From Porogramme epimiltina (Eukaryota; Basidiomycota; Agaricomycetes; Polyporales; Polyporaceae): a DNA stretch of 64,000 bases. Shown here piece after piece: positions 1-10,670 of this stretch (the first letter of the stretch is position 1; every line of letters starts with the position of its first letter). A program made the position numbers and the translations under genes. A model generated the notes under the pieces. That model worked only from the letters and a program-made list of their open reading frames with translations, had not been told where the DNA came from and ran no database searches. Location of the stretch: positions 1 through 64,000 of the forward strand of contig FTLJ01000397.1 of assembly GCA_900155495.1 (NCBI GenBank), read 5' to 3'.

Positions 1-189
1 CTGCTCCCCACGCCCCTCCGCCCCTCCCACACCCTCCCCCAGCGCCCCCGCGCGTCCCCAACCCCCCGACAGCGGGAGCGGCATCTGCCTCCCCGCAGGC
101 GCAGGCGCAGGGACGGGCGCCGCGGCGGCGCCCACTCCCGCGAAGGCGGCGAGGAGCGCGGCTGTGGCGATCGTGCTCGTGATGCGCAT
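1..189 (-). CDS. Partial secreted protein, N-terminal exon only
   Basis: The reading frame begins at ATG 187-189 on the minus strand and runs off the left edge of the window. The first 24 residues (MRITSTIATAALLAAFAGVG, then AAAA) form a good signal peptide, followed by an Ala/Pro stretch (PVPAPAPAG) and a Gly-rich segment. No cysteine motif is visible in the 63 residues present, so the family cannot be named. Its position beside four hydrophobins and its similar signal peptide make another hydrophobin or a cell-wall protein possible, but that is inference. Confidence 0.5.
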   Translation of the reverse strand, partial: MRITSTIATAALLAAFAGVGAAAAPVPAPAPAGRQMPLPLSGGWGRAGALGEGVGGAEGRGEQ

Positions 190-191
190 CG

Positions 192-262
192 TGTCGTCTC
201 GTTTCGTCTCGTCTCGTCTCGTCTCTTCTTCGTGGTGGTTCTCTCGTCTCGTCTCGTCTCGT
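192..262. repeat. Pentanucleotide microsatellite (TCTCG)n
   Basis: Runs of the 5-bp unit TCTCG, with one interruption (TTCTTCGTGGTGGT), lie just upstream of the start codon of the partial secreted-protein gene. They therefore fall in its 5' leader or core promoter. Confidence 0.85.
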
Positions 263-1458
263 AGCGCGGTGCGGGTGCAACGGCGCAAAGAAATCCCGCG
301 TCGTGATGGTGGGGGGTTGTCGCGGGGTGGATAGTGCCGCTGCTCGTATTCGCGTGGTAGGTGGCTACGCGCTCCTCTTCGACGGTCCGTGGGCTGATTC
401 GGTTCCCCTCAAGGAACGTCCGTAGAGAAGGATGCGGGTGGTAGGAGCCTTGCGCGTCAAAAGCGTAGGGCGCGGGCGTCGAAGACGTAGGCGGGAGGGG
501 AAGGATGGGGGGTGTCGCAGGAGGAGGCGGGCGTCGTCAAAGACGTAGGAAGGGAGGTGTCGCAAACGTCAAAAGGTACGAGGCGGGAGAGAGGGTAACG
601 AGCGTCGGAGCGAGCGAGCGTGCGTCCTAGGGCTGACCCAAAGAATGACCTCGCAGGACCTTCCCTCCCGCCGTCGCGCTCTTATACCCCAGTAGCCGCA
701 CAAGGCCGCCACACATGGACGCTCCCCCGCTGCGTTCCTCCAGATCAGCTTGGTGGAATGCACAGGGGCCCCGCGCGACTCCACGGACACACACACTATC
801 GTGGCGGGCGGCAGCCTACGCCATATTGCGCGCCGCGGAAACGATCGGCGCGCGTCGATCGCCGTAGGCGCATGTCAGAAAATGGAGACAGGACGTCGCT
901 CCGAGCCAGCGATAGGCACCACGACGTCGCGGACCCAGCAGCAGGTCGCCGCGCGCGTCCATTCTCTCCTGTTTCACGCGCGGCGGTGTGTATCTGCACT
1001 ATCGGTCTTGATCGTAATGCCTCTTGGTGATCGCCCGTGCACTCCAGCCTTCCCGAAATGGAGCCCACTTAATTCACCGGGTGCTTCATTCATACCGACC
1101 CCTAACAGGCGACCAGCCTTCCGCAATAGGCCCATATCGAGCTCGCGGGCACCTCGGAGCCGAGTTTCGGTGGGGCGGGCGCAAACGACGCGGACGAGGC
1201 CAGATATGTATGTCAAGCCTCTGATTCCAGTCCTACACTACTTACTCCATAGCAAACAGCTGTGTATACATCGAGACGGGCCGGCGAAGGAGAAGAAGAG
1301 CCGTGTCGACAAGAGAGAAGAGAAATAGCGATGTGTGTGGTTGCGACCAGGCGACAGAACAATCTGGGTCGAGCGAGAATGGAGGTGAGCATGCCGAGCG
1401 CAGACAATAACGCGGCTCGGAGGGCTGACTCACGGGAAAAGACACGACCATGGGCCTT
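263..1458. other. Intergenic, no gene recognised
   Basis: Several short reading frames exist on both strands, but none has a recognisable domain, a consistent splice structure or a plausible start context. I see no RNA gene here. Confidence 0.5.
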
Positions 1459-1848
1459 TTAGAGAATGACGGGGACGGGCGAGCAACCGACGCTGAAGCC
1501 GCCAAAGTGGTTGCCGCTGCAGCACACGGGCATGGCATTGCTGTCGTCCTCGGCGTCAACACAAGCGCATACCTCAACATCCCCCTCTTGGACTCACCAG
1601 CTCTGGCCGCCGCCGACGGCCACCGGGTTGATCGGGTCACATGCCAGGCCGACGTGCTGGTCCGCGTTGAGGGTGAGCTTGAGGGCGTCAAGGATGGGTG
1701 CGACGCGGTCTGAGCCGGCGGGCTCGACTGAATTGCAGCAGCGCATGGCGCTCGTCGAGCACTGCGAGTTCGACCGGCTGGGGACGGCCGTGGCGGAGCC
1801 GAAGAAGAGAGCGAGAGCGAGGGCAGCGACCGAAGTGAAGGCGCGCAT
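1459..1848 (-). CDS. Class I hydrophobin 1 (short, canonical)
   Basis: Hydrophobins are small secreted amphipathic proteins that self-assemble at air-water or cell-wall surfaces, coating hyphae and spores. The CDS is two exons (1598-1848, 1459-1540; intron 1541-1597, GTGAGT...CAG), giving 110 residues. It starts MRAFTSVAALALALFFGSAT, a signal peptide. Eight cysteines then follow the class I spacing: C-x6-CC, a long loop, C in GLAC, C right after the intron, C-x5-CC and a last C in VGC near the C-terminus. The start is chosen because the signal peptide begins there; upstream frame is leader. The intron splits the Cys codon after GGGQSW, the same position and phase as in the other three hydrophobins. 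Confidence is high on family and good on exons. Confidence 0.95.
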
Positions 1849-1974
1849 GGCGAGTGCTTGAAAAAGGTGGGGATGAGGGGTGGAGAGTGTGTGTGGTGTA
1901 GGACTTGGGTTGGAGGACGGAGTGCTGGGACGACGGGTCGATTGAGGCGGGGAACGCGGGACCACCAATGGGAG

Positions 1975-1984
1975 TTTATATATA
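1975..1984 (-). promoter_or_regulatory. TATA box of hydrophobin 1
   Basis: TATATATAAA on the minus strand about 127 bp upstream of the hydrophobin 1 start codon. It is the only strong TATA in the divergent interval on this side. Confidence 0.55.
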
Positions 1985-2832
1985 CGGGGTTTGGGAGAGA
2001 GGCGAGCGACGCCATACAAGAAGTTCAAGGGCCTTCACATGGGTGAAGAAGCAATGGGAGGGACGAGGGAAGGTGAGTTGATCGCTGGAGTGGCGGTCGG
2101 GGACTGACAGGAGACCTTCACAGATGTATGGGGCACGTCGTAACGACCACAGTGGACGAGAGGTCGTACGGAAAGCGTCGGTCGTGACCGGCCACGACAC
2201 AGAGTAGCGCTCGGACACCACAGAGGACTGACTGCCATATTAGGACGGAAGTGGATGGCGTCCGGTATGCACGTGTGAGCTCACGTGCAGACCGGCGAAC
2301 GGGAAGAAAAGGGATGCGATCGAGACAGCGGTGTCGGAGGCGGATCGGAGATGCTGTCGAGTGAAGATGCCATTCTGTCAAGTTGGAAGGCTCGCGGGAC
2401 ATGCCGGCGACGATCGTCCTGTCTTCACGTCCAGCTTGCAACACTCGCTGGTGAGTGGTGTTGGCCAACGTCTCAGTTGCAACACGGCGACTAACTGTGA
2501 TGCACAGGACTGCAGACGAGGCCAAGGGGCGATGGACGCTCCAGGCACGGAGAGCGACGCAGCGAAGATGATGAACGTCGGACGGAGCACACGCTGGAGA
2601 GCATATAGGGACGTCTCTGAGACGAACGCCGAGTACCCGCCGCCGATCGGGGCCCAGGTTCACGCTCCCGGCGGGCTCAAGGGACAGAACGAGGGCGGGC
2701 GAGGGTGCGAGCCGACCACCCCGCCGGCGCCGCCATGCTTCTCAGCCCCCCGTCGGTAGCAGCTGGGTTCAGCACACATCGAGGCGGGCGACTGCCTCTC
2801 TCCACCATCGGCCCACGCGCCCTCGTGAGGCG
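1985..2832. other. Divergent promoter interval between hydrophobins 1 and 2
   Basis: The gap between the two divergently transcribed hydrophobins is about 1.1 kb from start to start. No convincing gene is seen. Each side has its own TATA box, so shared regulation would be through upstream elements that I cannot identify. Confidence 0.5.
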
Positions 2833-2839
2833 TATATAG
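2833..2839 (+). promoter_or_regulatory. TATA box of hydrophobin 2
   Basis: TATATAG lies 98-104 bp upstream of the ATG at 2937, a normal distance for a fungal TATA promoter. Confidence 0.55.
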
Positions 2840-2936
2840 CCCAGTGAGATGGCAGGGTGAAGATCTTTCAACGCTCGCCGACGCCCCGTCAAGCGTCACC
2901 TTTCCGCTCGCCCGGCCTCCCCGTCCGTCGTTCACA

Positions 2937-4554
2937 ATGCGGCTCCCCGTGCAGCCCTTCCTGTCCCTTCTCGTCTTCACTCTCTCGATCGCTGCTTCTC
3001 CGCTCCCACTCCCGGGTGACACCCTCTCGGACGCCCCCTCCCCTGCCCCCGCCTCTTCTCCCTGCGACTCCGCCACTTGGGCGCCTCCCACCGCCGCATC
3101 GGGAGGCCTCGCCTCCGCGCCGACCTCCGCCCCGCTGTCCTCGACAGCCGCCACCACTGTCACTGTCACCGTCACCGTCACCAAAGACGATTGCGGATCC
3201 GCGACCAGTGTGCCGACCACGCCCGGCTCGTCGTCCGCTTACTCCCAAACGACGTCCGCATCCCCCTCCGAGAGCTCCTCATCCGCCTCTCCCCAACCCA
3301 CGGCCCCGCCGTCCACCTCGTCGTCCCAGTCCGCATCCACGACCACCGACGACTGCGGAGAGACCACCTCGACGTCCTCCGCCTCTTCGGCCGGCCCGTC
3401 TCCTCCGACCTCACAACCCACCGTCCCTCCTACCTCCACCCCGACCCAATCGGCCTCCTCCACTTCGGCGTCCACGACCACGGACGACTGTTCCGAGACC
3501 GACACCCCGACCGCTCCGCCGACGACCTCCGTTCCTTCCACCTCGTCCGGCCCGGCATCCCCTCCCACTTCACAGCCCTCTTCGTCTTCCTCGGCTCACT
3601 CCACCACGACCACGGCCAGCACTGCCTCAGAGACCAGCCCGTCCACGTCCTCTGGCGGGACCTCTCCGTCCTCTTCCGAGGCGTCAACGTCCCCCGCCGG
3701 GTCCACGTCCGCTCCCAGCGCCTCTAGCTCTGCCACCGCTTCGCCGTCCGGCCCGTCCGCCCCTACCTCATCGGAGTCTACTTCCACCTCCGATTCCTCC
3801 CCATTCCGCTCGCGCTCTCTCTCCCCGCCGAGCCTCCCCACGTCCTCTAACCCAACCCTTCCAACTATACCGAGCATCTCCCTGCCGAGCCTCCCTACCT
3901 CGTCCAAACCTGCTCTCCCTACTTTGTCCGAGCCCACTTCTTCCATATCCTTGACCATACCGTCCCTCCCCTCTGGATCCCTTCCCGCGATCCCCACCCT
4001 TCCCAAGCCGACTCTCCCCACCGTCTCCGGGCCCTCCCTCCCCACAGGCACCGTCCCCCCCGTGATCCCACCTGCGCCCGCGCCCGCGCCGGTGTCGCAG
4101 CCCGTCCCGGTCCCGGTTCCCGTCAGCCCTCCCGCGCCCGCGCCGCCCTCGGTTCCCCCCTCGAGCGTAGGCCCCGTCGGGCAGTGCAACACGGGCCAGA
4201 TCCAGTGCTGCCAGATGCTCGCGGACCCGACGACCGACGCGGGCCAGGCGCTCATCCAGGGCCTGCTCGGCATCGTCGTGCAGGACGTCAACGCGTTCGT
4301 CGGGCTCCAGTGCACCTCGGTCAACGTCGTCGGCATCGAGAGCGGGAACCATTGGTGAGTGATGCGACATAGTGACGTCGATGGAGAGGGTGGAGCTGAC
4401 CCTGCGCCTCTGTCTGCAGCTCGGCTAAGCCTGTGTGTTGCGAGGGGACCGCGTACGGTGCGTACTTTTCGCCATGGCATGTCTGAAGCGTTCCTCTGAC
4501 GATGTCTCTTTAGGTGGTCTCATCAACATCGGTTGCGTGCCGATTACGCTCTGA
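2937..4554 (+). CDS. Class I hydrophobin 2 with long Ser/Thr/Pro-rich head
   Basis: Three exons (2937-4354, 4420-4457, 4514-4554) give 498 residues. A signal peptide (MRLPVQPFLSLLVFTLSIAA) is followed by about 390 residues rich in Ser, Thr and Pro, then a complete class I hydrophobin domain from about residue 415 to the end: C-x6-CC, GLQC, then C-x5-CC after intron 1 and INIGC after intron 2. The head carries three Cys-containing TxDDCxxT motifs (KDDCGS, TDDCGE, TDDCSE), a TVTVTVTVT run and an Ile/Leu/Pro-rich part with repeated SLPTS. Typical hydrophobins are about 100-150 residues, so this is roughly four times normal length. The head looks like an O-mannosylated stalk (inference). The start is the ATG beginning the signal peptide; an in-frame upstream extension lacks an ATG in good context. 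Confidence 0.93.
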
Positions 4555-5096
4555 GCGGGTCACCCGTGTCCTCTCATCTCTTCATTCACCTTTGTGGGAC
4601 TCTGTTGGACTGAAATTCTTTCGCTGTTCGTTGCTCGGGTCCCCTCCGGTGCTTCAAATAACCCACGAGCTGGTATTACTATACCCGTTTCATCGCTGTC
4701 CGTACCCGCGCGACATTGTGCTTTTCTACTTTCTACAAACACGCAATACACTTTTGAATGCTTCCCGTCCACGACTGTGCAGGGGATGACCAAGAGCCGT
4801 ACACTAACCCCCGGCGCCCATGTTGACGCTCGGCTCCGATACTCAACGCCCGCCGAGGTATCCCGCCCTCCTCTCCCAAAAAGGCAGGTTCCTTTCCCTA
4901 TTCGGCAAGTCCTGCTCTTCGATGCGCCTTCCTTGTCCAACGCCGACGCGTCTTCACGTCCCCGTCCCGGCCTTTAAGTCGCCGTCTGCCCCTTCTCTGC
5001 ACTCTTACCCTTTCTCGTCCTCGCCCCCCGCGCTCCCTCCTCGTCATCGCCCCCCGACGGCCCTGAAACCCCCCATTCCTTCAAGCCACACCCACG
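4555..5096. other. Intergenic between hydrophobins 2 and 3
   Basis: This stretch holds the 3' end of hydrophobin 2 and the promoter of hydrophobin 3. A weak TTTAAG element near 4973 is about 120 bp before the hydrophobin 3 ATG. No gene is seen. Confidence 0.45.
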
Positions 5097-5980
5097 ATGC
5101 AGCTCAAGCTCTCCCTCCTCACCGCAGCCGCCTTCGCCCTCGCCGCGTCCGCCAGCCCGCGCCCCCTCCGCCTCGCCCCCCGCGTCCCCTGCGACTCGGA
5201 CACCCCCAGGCCGACGCACACGCACACGCGCAAGCCCCACGGCGTGTCCCTCTCGCTCTCGTTCTCCGCCTCCGCCTCCGTGGGCGCGCACCCGTACCCC
5301 CCGCACCACCCGTACCCGCGCCCGACGCACACGTACACCCCCGTCGCGCCGCCGCCGCACCGGACCCCGCCCCCCACCGCGACGCGCACCGAGATGAAAA
5401 CGCGCACCGCGACGCAAACGCAAACGCGCACCGAGACGGTCACGCGCACCCTCGGCGGCGGCGGCGGCAGGCGGCCCCCGTACACGACGACCGCGACCGT
5501 CACGGACACGCTCACCGTCTCCCGGGGCGCCGCGCCCACCGCGCCGCCCAACTCGGGCTCCTCCTCCTCCTCCGGCGGCTCGGGCGGGGAAGGGGGCCAG
5601 TGCAGCACGGGCCCGATCCAGTGCTGCGACCGCGTCGCGGACGCGCAGTCGGACCCGGAGATGCAGGGCGTGCTCGCGTCGCTCGGGGTCGTGCTGGGCG
5701 ACGTGCCCGGCCTCGCGGGCACGTCGTGCTCGCCGATCGACGTGCTCGCGCTCGGCGGGGGCGCGCACTGGTGCGTTTTGGTTGCCTGGTTTGTGTTTGT
5801 GGGTGGACGAGGAGCTGACTGTATGCGCGGATTTAGCGACCAAACGCCGGTGTGCTGCACCGACAACACGTACCGTGAGTCCCCTTAGTACGAGTGTGTA
5901 AACTAGGCAGAGAACTGACGGTTTGCATGTTTGTAGAGGGCCTCATCAACATCGGATGCGTTCCGATCATGATCGAATGA
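5097..5980 (+). CDS. Class I hydrophobin 3 with Thr/Pro/His-rich head
   Basis: Three exons (5097-5770, 5837-5874, 5937-5980) give 251 residues. The signal peptide is MQLKLSLLTAAAFALAASAS. A ~145-residue linker of Thr, Pro, His, Arg and Ser follows, with THTHT and TATQTQTRTET runs and a poly-Gly and poly-Ser spacer. The class I hydrophobin domain then starts near residue 167 (C-x6-CC, TSC, C-x5-CC, INIGC). Introns sit at exactly the same two places as in hydrophobins 2 and 4: inside the Cys codon after xHW, and after TYQ just before GLINIGC. Third-position GC is extreme (nearly every codon ends in C or G), more so than in the flanking genes. Assignment is secure; the role of the linker is unknown. 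Confidence 0.94.
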
Positions 5981-6742
5981 GCGAGCGATCTCCCACTCTA
6001 CCTATCGTACTCTCCTTGTGCGTCTTACCCCTAGTCTCGTCTCCCAGAGCATCCCATCTTCGCTAACACGACCCCCTGTTCCTCCAGTTGTTCTCCGCAT
6101 CCGTGATCTCAGTCCGACCTCTCCGCACATCGCTAGTTCTGGTGGATCCGGCCCTCACTTCCTCTTCTTCGCTTTCACCAGTTTTCCTCGTTGAACACCC
6201 TCGCTTCGTCACGGTCCCTCGCGCTTGCCACCCCTCTGGAGATGTGTTTGGAACGGTACACATACACGACTGTACGAAATGAAATGAAATCAGACACGAC
6301 GACCATAGTTGTAGCTGTACGGTGGATCACATACTATCTTTATTCTTTTTTACCATTTGAGTTTCATGAGGTGGCTGCGGCGATGAGAGTGCAAGTGTTG
6401 CAGAGAGGGAAAGATGCTAGACTGTTAGCCTGAACGTTGAAATCACCCCTTGTGGAGTAACAAGCGGGGGCACACAGACGAACTGGTCGACAAAAATCGA
6501 CATTCCGAAACCAACATGTACAAGCAAATCATCACTCTCGTAACAAAAAAAACACCAAACGATCTGTACAGCTCGTCATCTTTTCCACTCGTCAAAGAGT
6601 CGTTAACAACCTCCCACATCGCTCGTCCTCTGCACTTCCTCCTCTCCTCTCGTCGCTCGCGCGTGTATTCTGTACAAAAAGTTGCTTGAACCAAGAATCG
6701 AAACCGAGACCGGGACCGAGACCGCCACGCCGCCCTTGAAGC
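5981..6742. other. 3' intergenic region between convergent hydrophobins 3 and 4
   Basis: No gene is seen. The stretch is markedly more AT-rich than the coding blocks around it and presumably holds both 3' ends. Confidence 0.5.
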
Positions 6743-9001
6743 TTAAAGCCCGCCAGGGAGACCCGTGGGGAGGCCCGTAGGGAGCGACAAAGAGAGCGAC
6801 GTCGAGCTGCTCGTCGGGTCGATAGGCAGGGACGTCGGCAGGCCCGTCGGCAGGCCCACCGGGTCCGTCGTCGACGTCGTCGTCGGCTCGCCGATCGGGA
6901 GCGAGGTCGGGAGCGAGATCGGGAGGGACGTCGGGAGGGGGTCCGTCGTCGGGATCGGGTCCGTCGTGGTCGTTGTGGTCGGGTCGACGCCGGGGAGGGA
7001 CGTGGGGAGGCCCGTGGGGAGGGAGATTGGCAGGGACGTCGGGATGCTCACGGGGAGCGAGGTCGAGTCGCTCGTCGAGCTCGTCGTCGGGTCCGCGGCG
7101 GGGAGGGACGTCGGGAGGCCCGTCGGGAGGCTGATCGGGAGGCTCGTCGGGATGCTGATGGGCAGGCTGGTCAGGATGCTCGTGGGGATGCTGATCGGGA
7201 GACTCGTGGGGATGCTCGTGGGGAGGCTTATGGGGAGCGAGGTCGGGAGCGACACGGGGAGGCCCGAGTCCGTCGTCGCTGCCACTGCGGGGGCTTCGGC
7301 GAGCCCGAGGAGGGAGAGGATGAGGTCGAGGATCTCCGTGGGCAGGTCGGTCGGGATGCCGGTGGGGAGGCTGATTGGCAGGCTCGTCAGGATGCTCGTC
7401 GGGATGCTCGTCGGGATGCTGATGGGCAGGCTCGTAGGGATGCTCGTAGGGATGCTGATCGGTAGGCTTGTAGGAATGCTCGTCGGGATGCTTATGGGGA
7501 GGCCCGAGTCCGTCGTCGCTGCTGCCGGTGCTTCGCCCAGGAGGGAGAGAATGATGCCGAGGATCTCGGAGGGTAGGTCGGCCGGGATGCCAGTTGGGAG
7601 GCTAATTGGCAGACTGGTAAGGATGCTCGTCGCAATGGTCGTCGGGATGCTTATGGGCAGCGGCAGCGAAGTCGGGATCGACACAGGGAGGCCCGTGCCC
7701 GTCGCCGTTGCAGCCGCGGCTTCACCGAGGAGGGAGAGGATGATGTCGAGGATCTCGGTGGGCAGATCGGTCGGGACGGTGCCAGCGGGGATTATGCTAG
7801 TGGGGATGATACCAGTGGGGAGGATATTTGTGGGGATAATTCCGGACGGGAGGATGTCTGTGGGGATGATGCCAGAAGGAATGATGCCGGTGGGGAGGAT
7901 GCCCGTAGGAAAGATGTTGGTGGGGAGGATGCCTGTAGGAAGGATGCCGGTGGGGAAAAGGCCTAGAAGGTCATCCGCCTGAGGCTCATCGCGCAGGCCG
8001 AGCGGGAGCGAGACGGGCAGGTCGGTCGGGATGATCCCCGTGGGAAGGACGCCAGACGGAAGAATGTCCGTGGGGATAATACCAGTGGGGACGATGTCCG
8101 TCGGCAGGATGTCCGTTGGGAGGGAGACGGGGAGCCCGAGGTCGTCCGCTGACGGCAACCGCCTCTTGACAAGGCCGAGCGGAAGTGAGATGGGGAGCGA
8201 CGTCGGAAGAGGAATGGGAAGAGAGGTGGGGATAGAAATGGGCAGGCCGGGGTCAGACGTGGTCGGCGCCGCCGCTGAGGAGGACGAGGAACCGCCGATG
8301 CCTGGGATGCTAATAGGCAGGCTAGTGGGCAGGCCGGGGATGGAGATGGGGAGCCCCGAGTCTGACGACGACGACGACGACGACGAGCCGCCGATTCCCG
8401 GAATGGAAATAGGGATAGGAAGGCTGGTGGGCAGGCCGGGGATGGAGATAGGCAGAGTGGTCGGCAGACCAGGGATGGAAATGGGAATAGTCGGAAGGAT
8501 TGCGTTTGTAACGGGCTGGCAGCCGTCCGCGACAATTCCACCTGCAACAAGAAATAAATTACACTGGTCAGAGTCTTTCCATGTGATTGACTGGATTTAG
8601 CGCGACGTACCAAGGAAGGTCTCTGTGCAGCACACAGGCGTACCTCCCTGCAAGCTGTAGGATCCGTTAGCATCTTATCGACTACGGTTACGGCACCCAA
8701 CATACCACTGGTTGCCCAAGATGTTCAAGTCCGTGGCCGCAGAGCAGTCCAGTCCAACGAGCGGACCCAAAGACGGGAGTGGGATGAGCGTCGGGAGAGG
8801 AAGTAAGGACGTGAAGTCCGGAAGGCTGATCGTGTTCTGGCAGCACTCGATGTTGAGCAAGCACGACGCAACGGGTATTGTCTCAGCCGCGGCCGTCGGT
8901 GCCGCTGCTGCAGCGTTGAGGGCCGCCGGTACCGGCGGCGGGGTGATGACGGGGCTAGCCACCGCAACGAGTGCGTAGGCAAGAAGTGAAAGCGCGAGCA
9001 T
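6743..9001 (-). CDS. Class I hydrophobin 4 with a ~590-residue repetitive tail
   Basis: Exons 8706-9001, 8611-8654 and 6743-8541 give 712 residues. The signal peptide (MLALSLLAYALVAVASP) is followed by an Ala/Pro linker and a class I hydrophobin domain, residues 47 to about 121 (C-x5-CC, GLDC, then C-x7-CC and ADGC across the two introns). Instead of ending after the eighth Cys, the frame continues for about 590 residues of Cys-free repeats: LPTSLPIS / IPTS units, IIPTGILPTDIL units and three copies of a longer module containing EILDIILSLLGEA. A VKRR site near 8165 divides the tail and could be a Kex2 site. I checked the frame base by base from 8541 through 8158, and it is open throughout. 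The two introns match the other hydrophobins in position and phase, so the domain is genuine and the extension is not a splice artefact of the hydrophobin part. Confidence 0.92.
6765..8520. repeat. Coding tandem repeats in hydrophobin 4 tail
   Basis: Degenerate short repeats encode IPTS/LPTS-type units. They are overlaid by three larger modules of roughly 85-100 codons that begin with LPTEILD, LPSEILG or LPTEILD and end in LPxSIPTS or LPxSLPTS. The units keep a hydrophobic-hydrophobic-Pro-Thr period, which suggests selection on the protein rather than on the DNA. Confidence 0.8.
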
Positions 9002-9096
9002 GCTGCAGAGGTTGGTCTCGACTCGGGGCTTGGCGTTCCTCAGATGGTCGGACACTGGAGACTTGAGGCCTGCAGGTCCGTCTCCTTTGAATGCAG

Positions 9097-9104
9097 TTTA
9101 TATG
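9097..9104 (-). promoter_or_regulatory. TATA box of hydrophobin 4
   Basis: CATATAAA on the minus strand about 96-103 bp upstream of the hydrophobin 4 ATG, a spacing similar to that of hydrophobin 2. Confidence 0.5.
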
Positions 9105-10670
9105 TCGCTCCCGGCGTGCAGTGGGAAGGGGGCTCAGAGGTCCTACGAAAGGCATGGCGTCATACCGTGCCTGATTCAGCCCGCAAGGACCGTGTACCGC
9201 TGACCGCCTCCGTGTCCGCGGTCCGTTGAACACGTCACAGAGAGGACTTCGCCGCTCCCGCTGAGCAAAGGCTGAATGAGTGACGCACATGCGTCAAACA
9301 TAGCCAGCTCGGCTTCGACACCGCTTGCACAATGTGTGAAGATTTCACGGGGAGCGTCACCCCCTATCGCTACCAAATCGGTGAGAGAGCACACGCGGGG
9401 ATCTGAGAAGGGGTACCTACGACTGTATGGGTGCGCCATTGCACGCGTCGTCGGAGACCGCACGGACGCCGGGGGATCTCCTTAGGGATGTCGTTAAAAG
9501 ATCTTCGTCCGCGTGGCCCTCTGGGAAATTCCGAAAGGGGGATGAATGTGAGACCACGACGCTGTAGTTGGTTGTGGTAAGCCTCCAGCTTCATTAAGAA
9601 TGCGGTGAAAGTGCGCCTCACCGGGGATCCGAAAACCCGCGGAGATGCAGGTACGCGAAAAGGCACCGTTCGGCAGGTCGAACGCGCCAGTTTTCTGTCA
9701 CTCGGGAAGGCGGAGGATCACTGACATTGGACAGTTCATTATTCTGTTTAGACAGAGCCTGTTAGCGGAGAGCTCGCGGGCCCGGCCTATGTGAATGCGC
9801 CCCCACCATAGCGATTAAGCATTCCCCTGACGGCACTCGTGCCGCGTGAAGGCGGTGCTGGAACGCCGTTGAGGAACACCGGACCACGATGGCCCCCGGA
9901 GGTCGCGTATGGACACAACAACGGTTCAAATTCGCTAGAAAGGAAGCAGATTATGTCCGTCGTGCCATTGGTAGCTTGAATTGAGGCGATGCCGGGGGTC
10001 GGGCGAGCGGCGGCTGAGCGGACTCGAAGGGGCCTGATGACGACGGGGGGACTAGGTGTGAGAGGAAGCTGGTCGGGGCGGAAAGTTCATATTCGTCGAC
10101 ATTCTCTGCGCAGCCTCGACTCCCGTGCACGGGAAGAAGGGGGATGAACGCTGTCAAGAAAGCGCACACTAAGCCTTCGTGAACCGACTCGGGAAAAGAA
10201 AACAGAGCGTACCATTGGGCGAGAACAAAAGCATGATCGACGGGGGGCTGGACCGGCCGCCTCGAGCCTTCTCGCCAAAAAGAGAGAGCCACTTATGGTT
10301 AACATCATCATCCAGACATAATTCGTCCAACGGTGCTTGCTAACCAAGTATGTCTCTCCTTCTGAGGGGGCCCGCACCGTGGCGGCTGTCCCTGAAGACA
10401 CCCAGGAAGATTGAAGCGGACTTGTCGACGGGTGCAAAATGACAAGCGAGGATCGGTTGGCGTTGCGGAGCGTGGTTTGGTTGAGAACATGACGTAACTC
10501 AATGTCCCACCTCTTTCGGGCAATTGTTGGTTGGGTCGCTCCACAACGGCTCTCATCGTCCGACACGAGTCGTTTCGGTGTTCAACCTATAGTACATGTC
10601 AGCAGCAATAATACCTAGATCGGCTGCCCGCTCCCACAGATCAATCGTCCGGCGTGGCAATGCACCGGAG
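9105..10670. other. Intergenic, no gene recognised
   Basis: About 1.5 kb with only short open frames that show no domain and no splice-compatible continuation. It separates the hydrophobin cluster from the housekeeping block. Confidence 0.5.

Noticed and set aside
1242..2015. 257-codon frame over hydrophobin 1
   Set aside because: Wrong frame. It reads through the intron and lacks the cysteine pattern.
2857..3954. 365-codon Pro/Arg-rich frame overlapping hydrophobin 2
   Set aside because: A frame shift of the Ser/Thr/Pro head. The real frame has signal peptide, cysteines and introns.
3596..4480. 294-codon antisense frame over hydrophobin 2
   Set aside because: Compositional shadow of the GC-rich head with no family similarity.
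4820..5843. Long Arg/Ala-rich frames on both strands over hydrophobin 3
   Set aside because: Extreme third-position GC opens all frames. Only the hydrophobin frame shows motifs and proper introns.
6765..7982. 405-codon open frame on the plus strand (Gly/Val/Met-rich repeats)
   Set aside because: It is the antisense shadow of the hydrophobin 4 repeat tail. The repetitive codon use keeps the opposite strand open; there is no start context and no domain.
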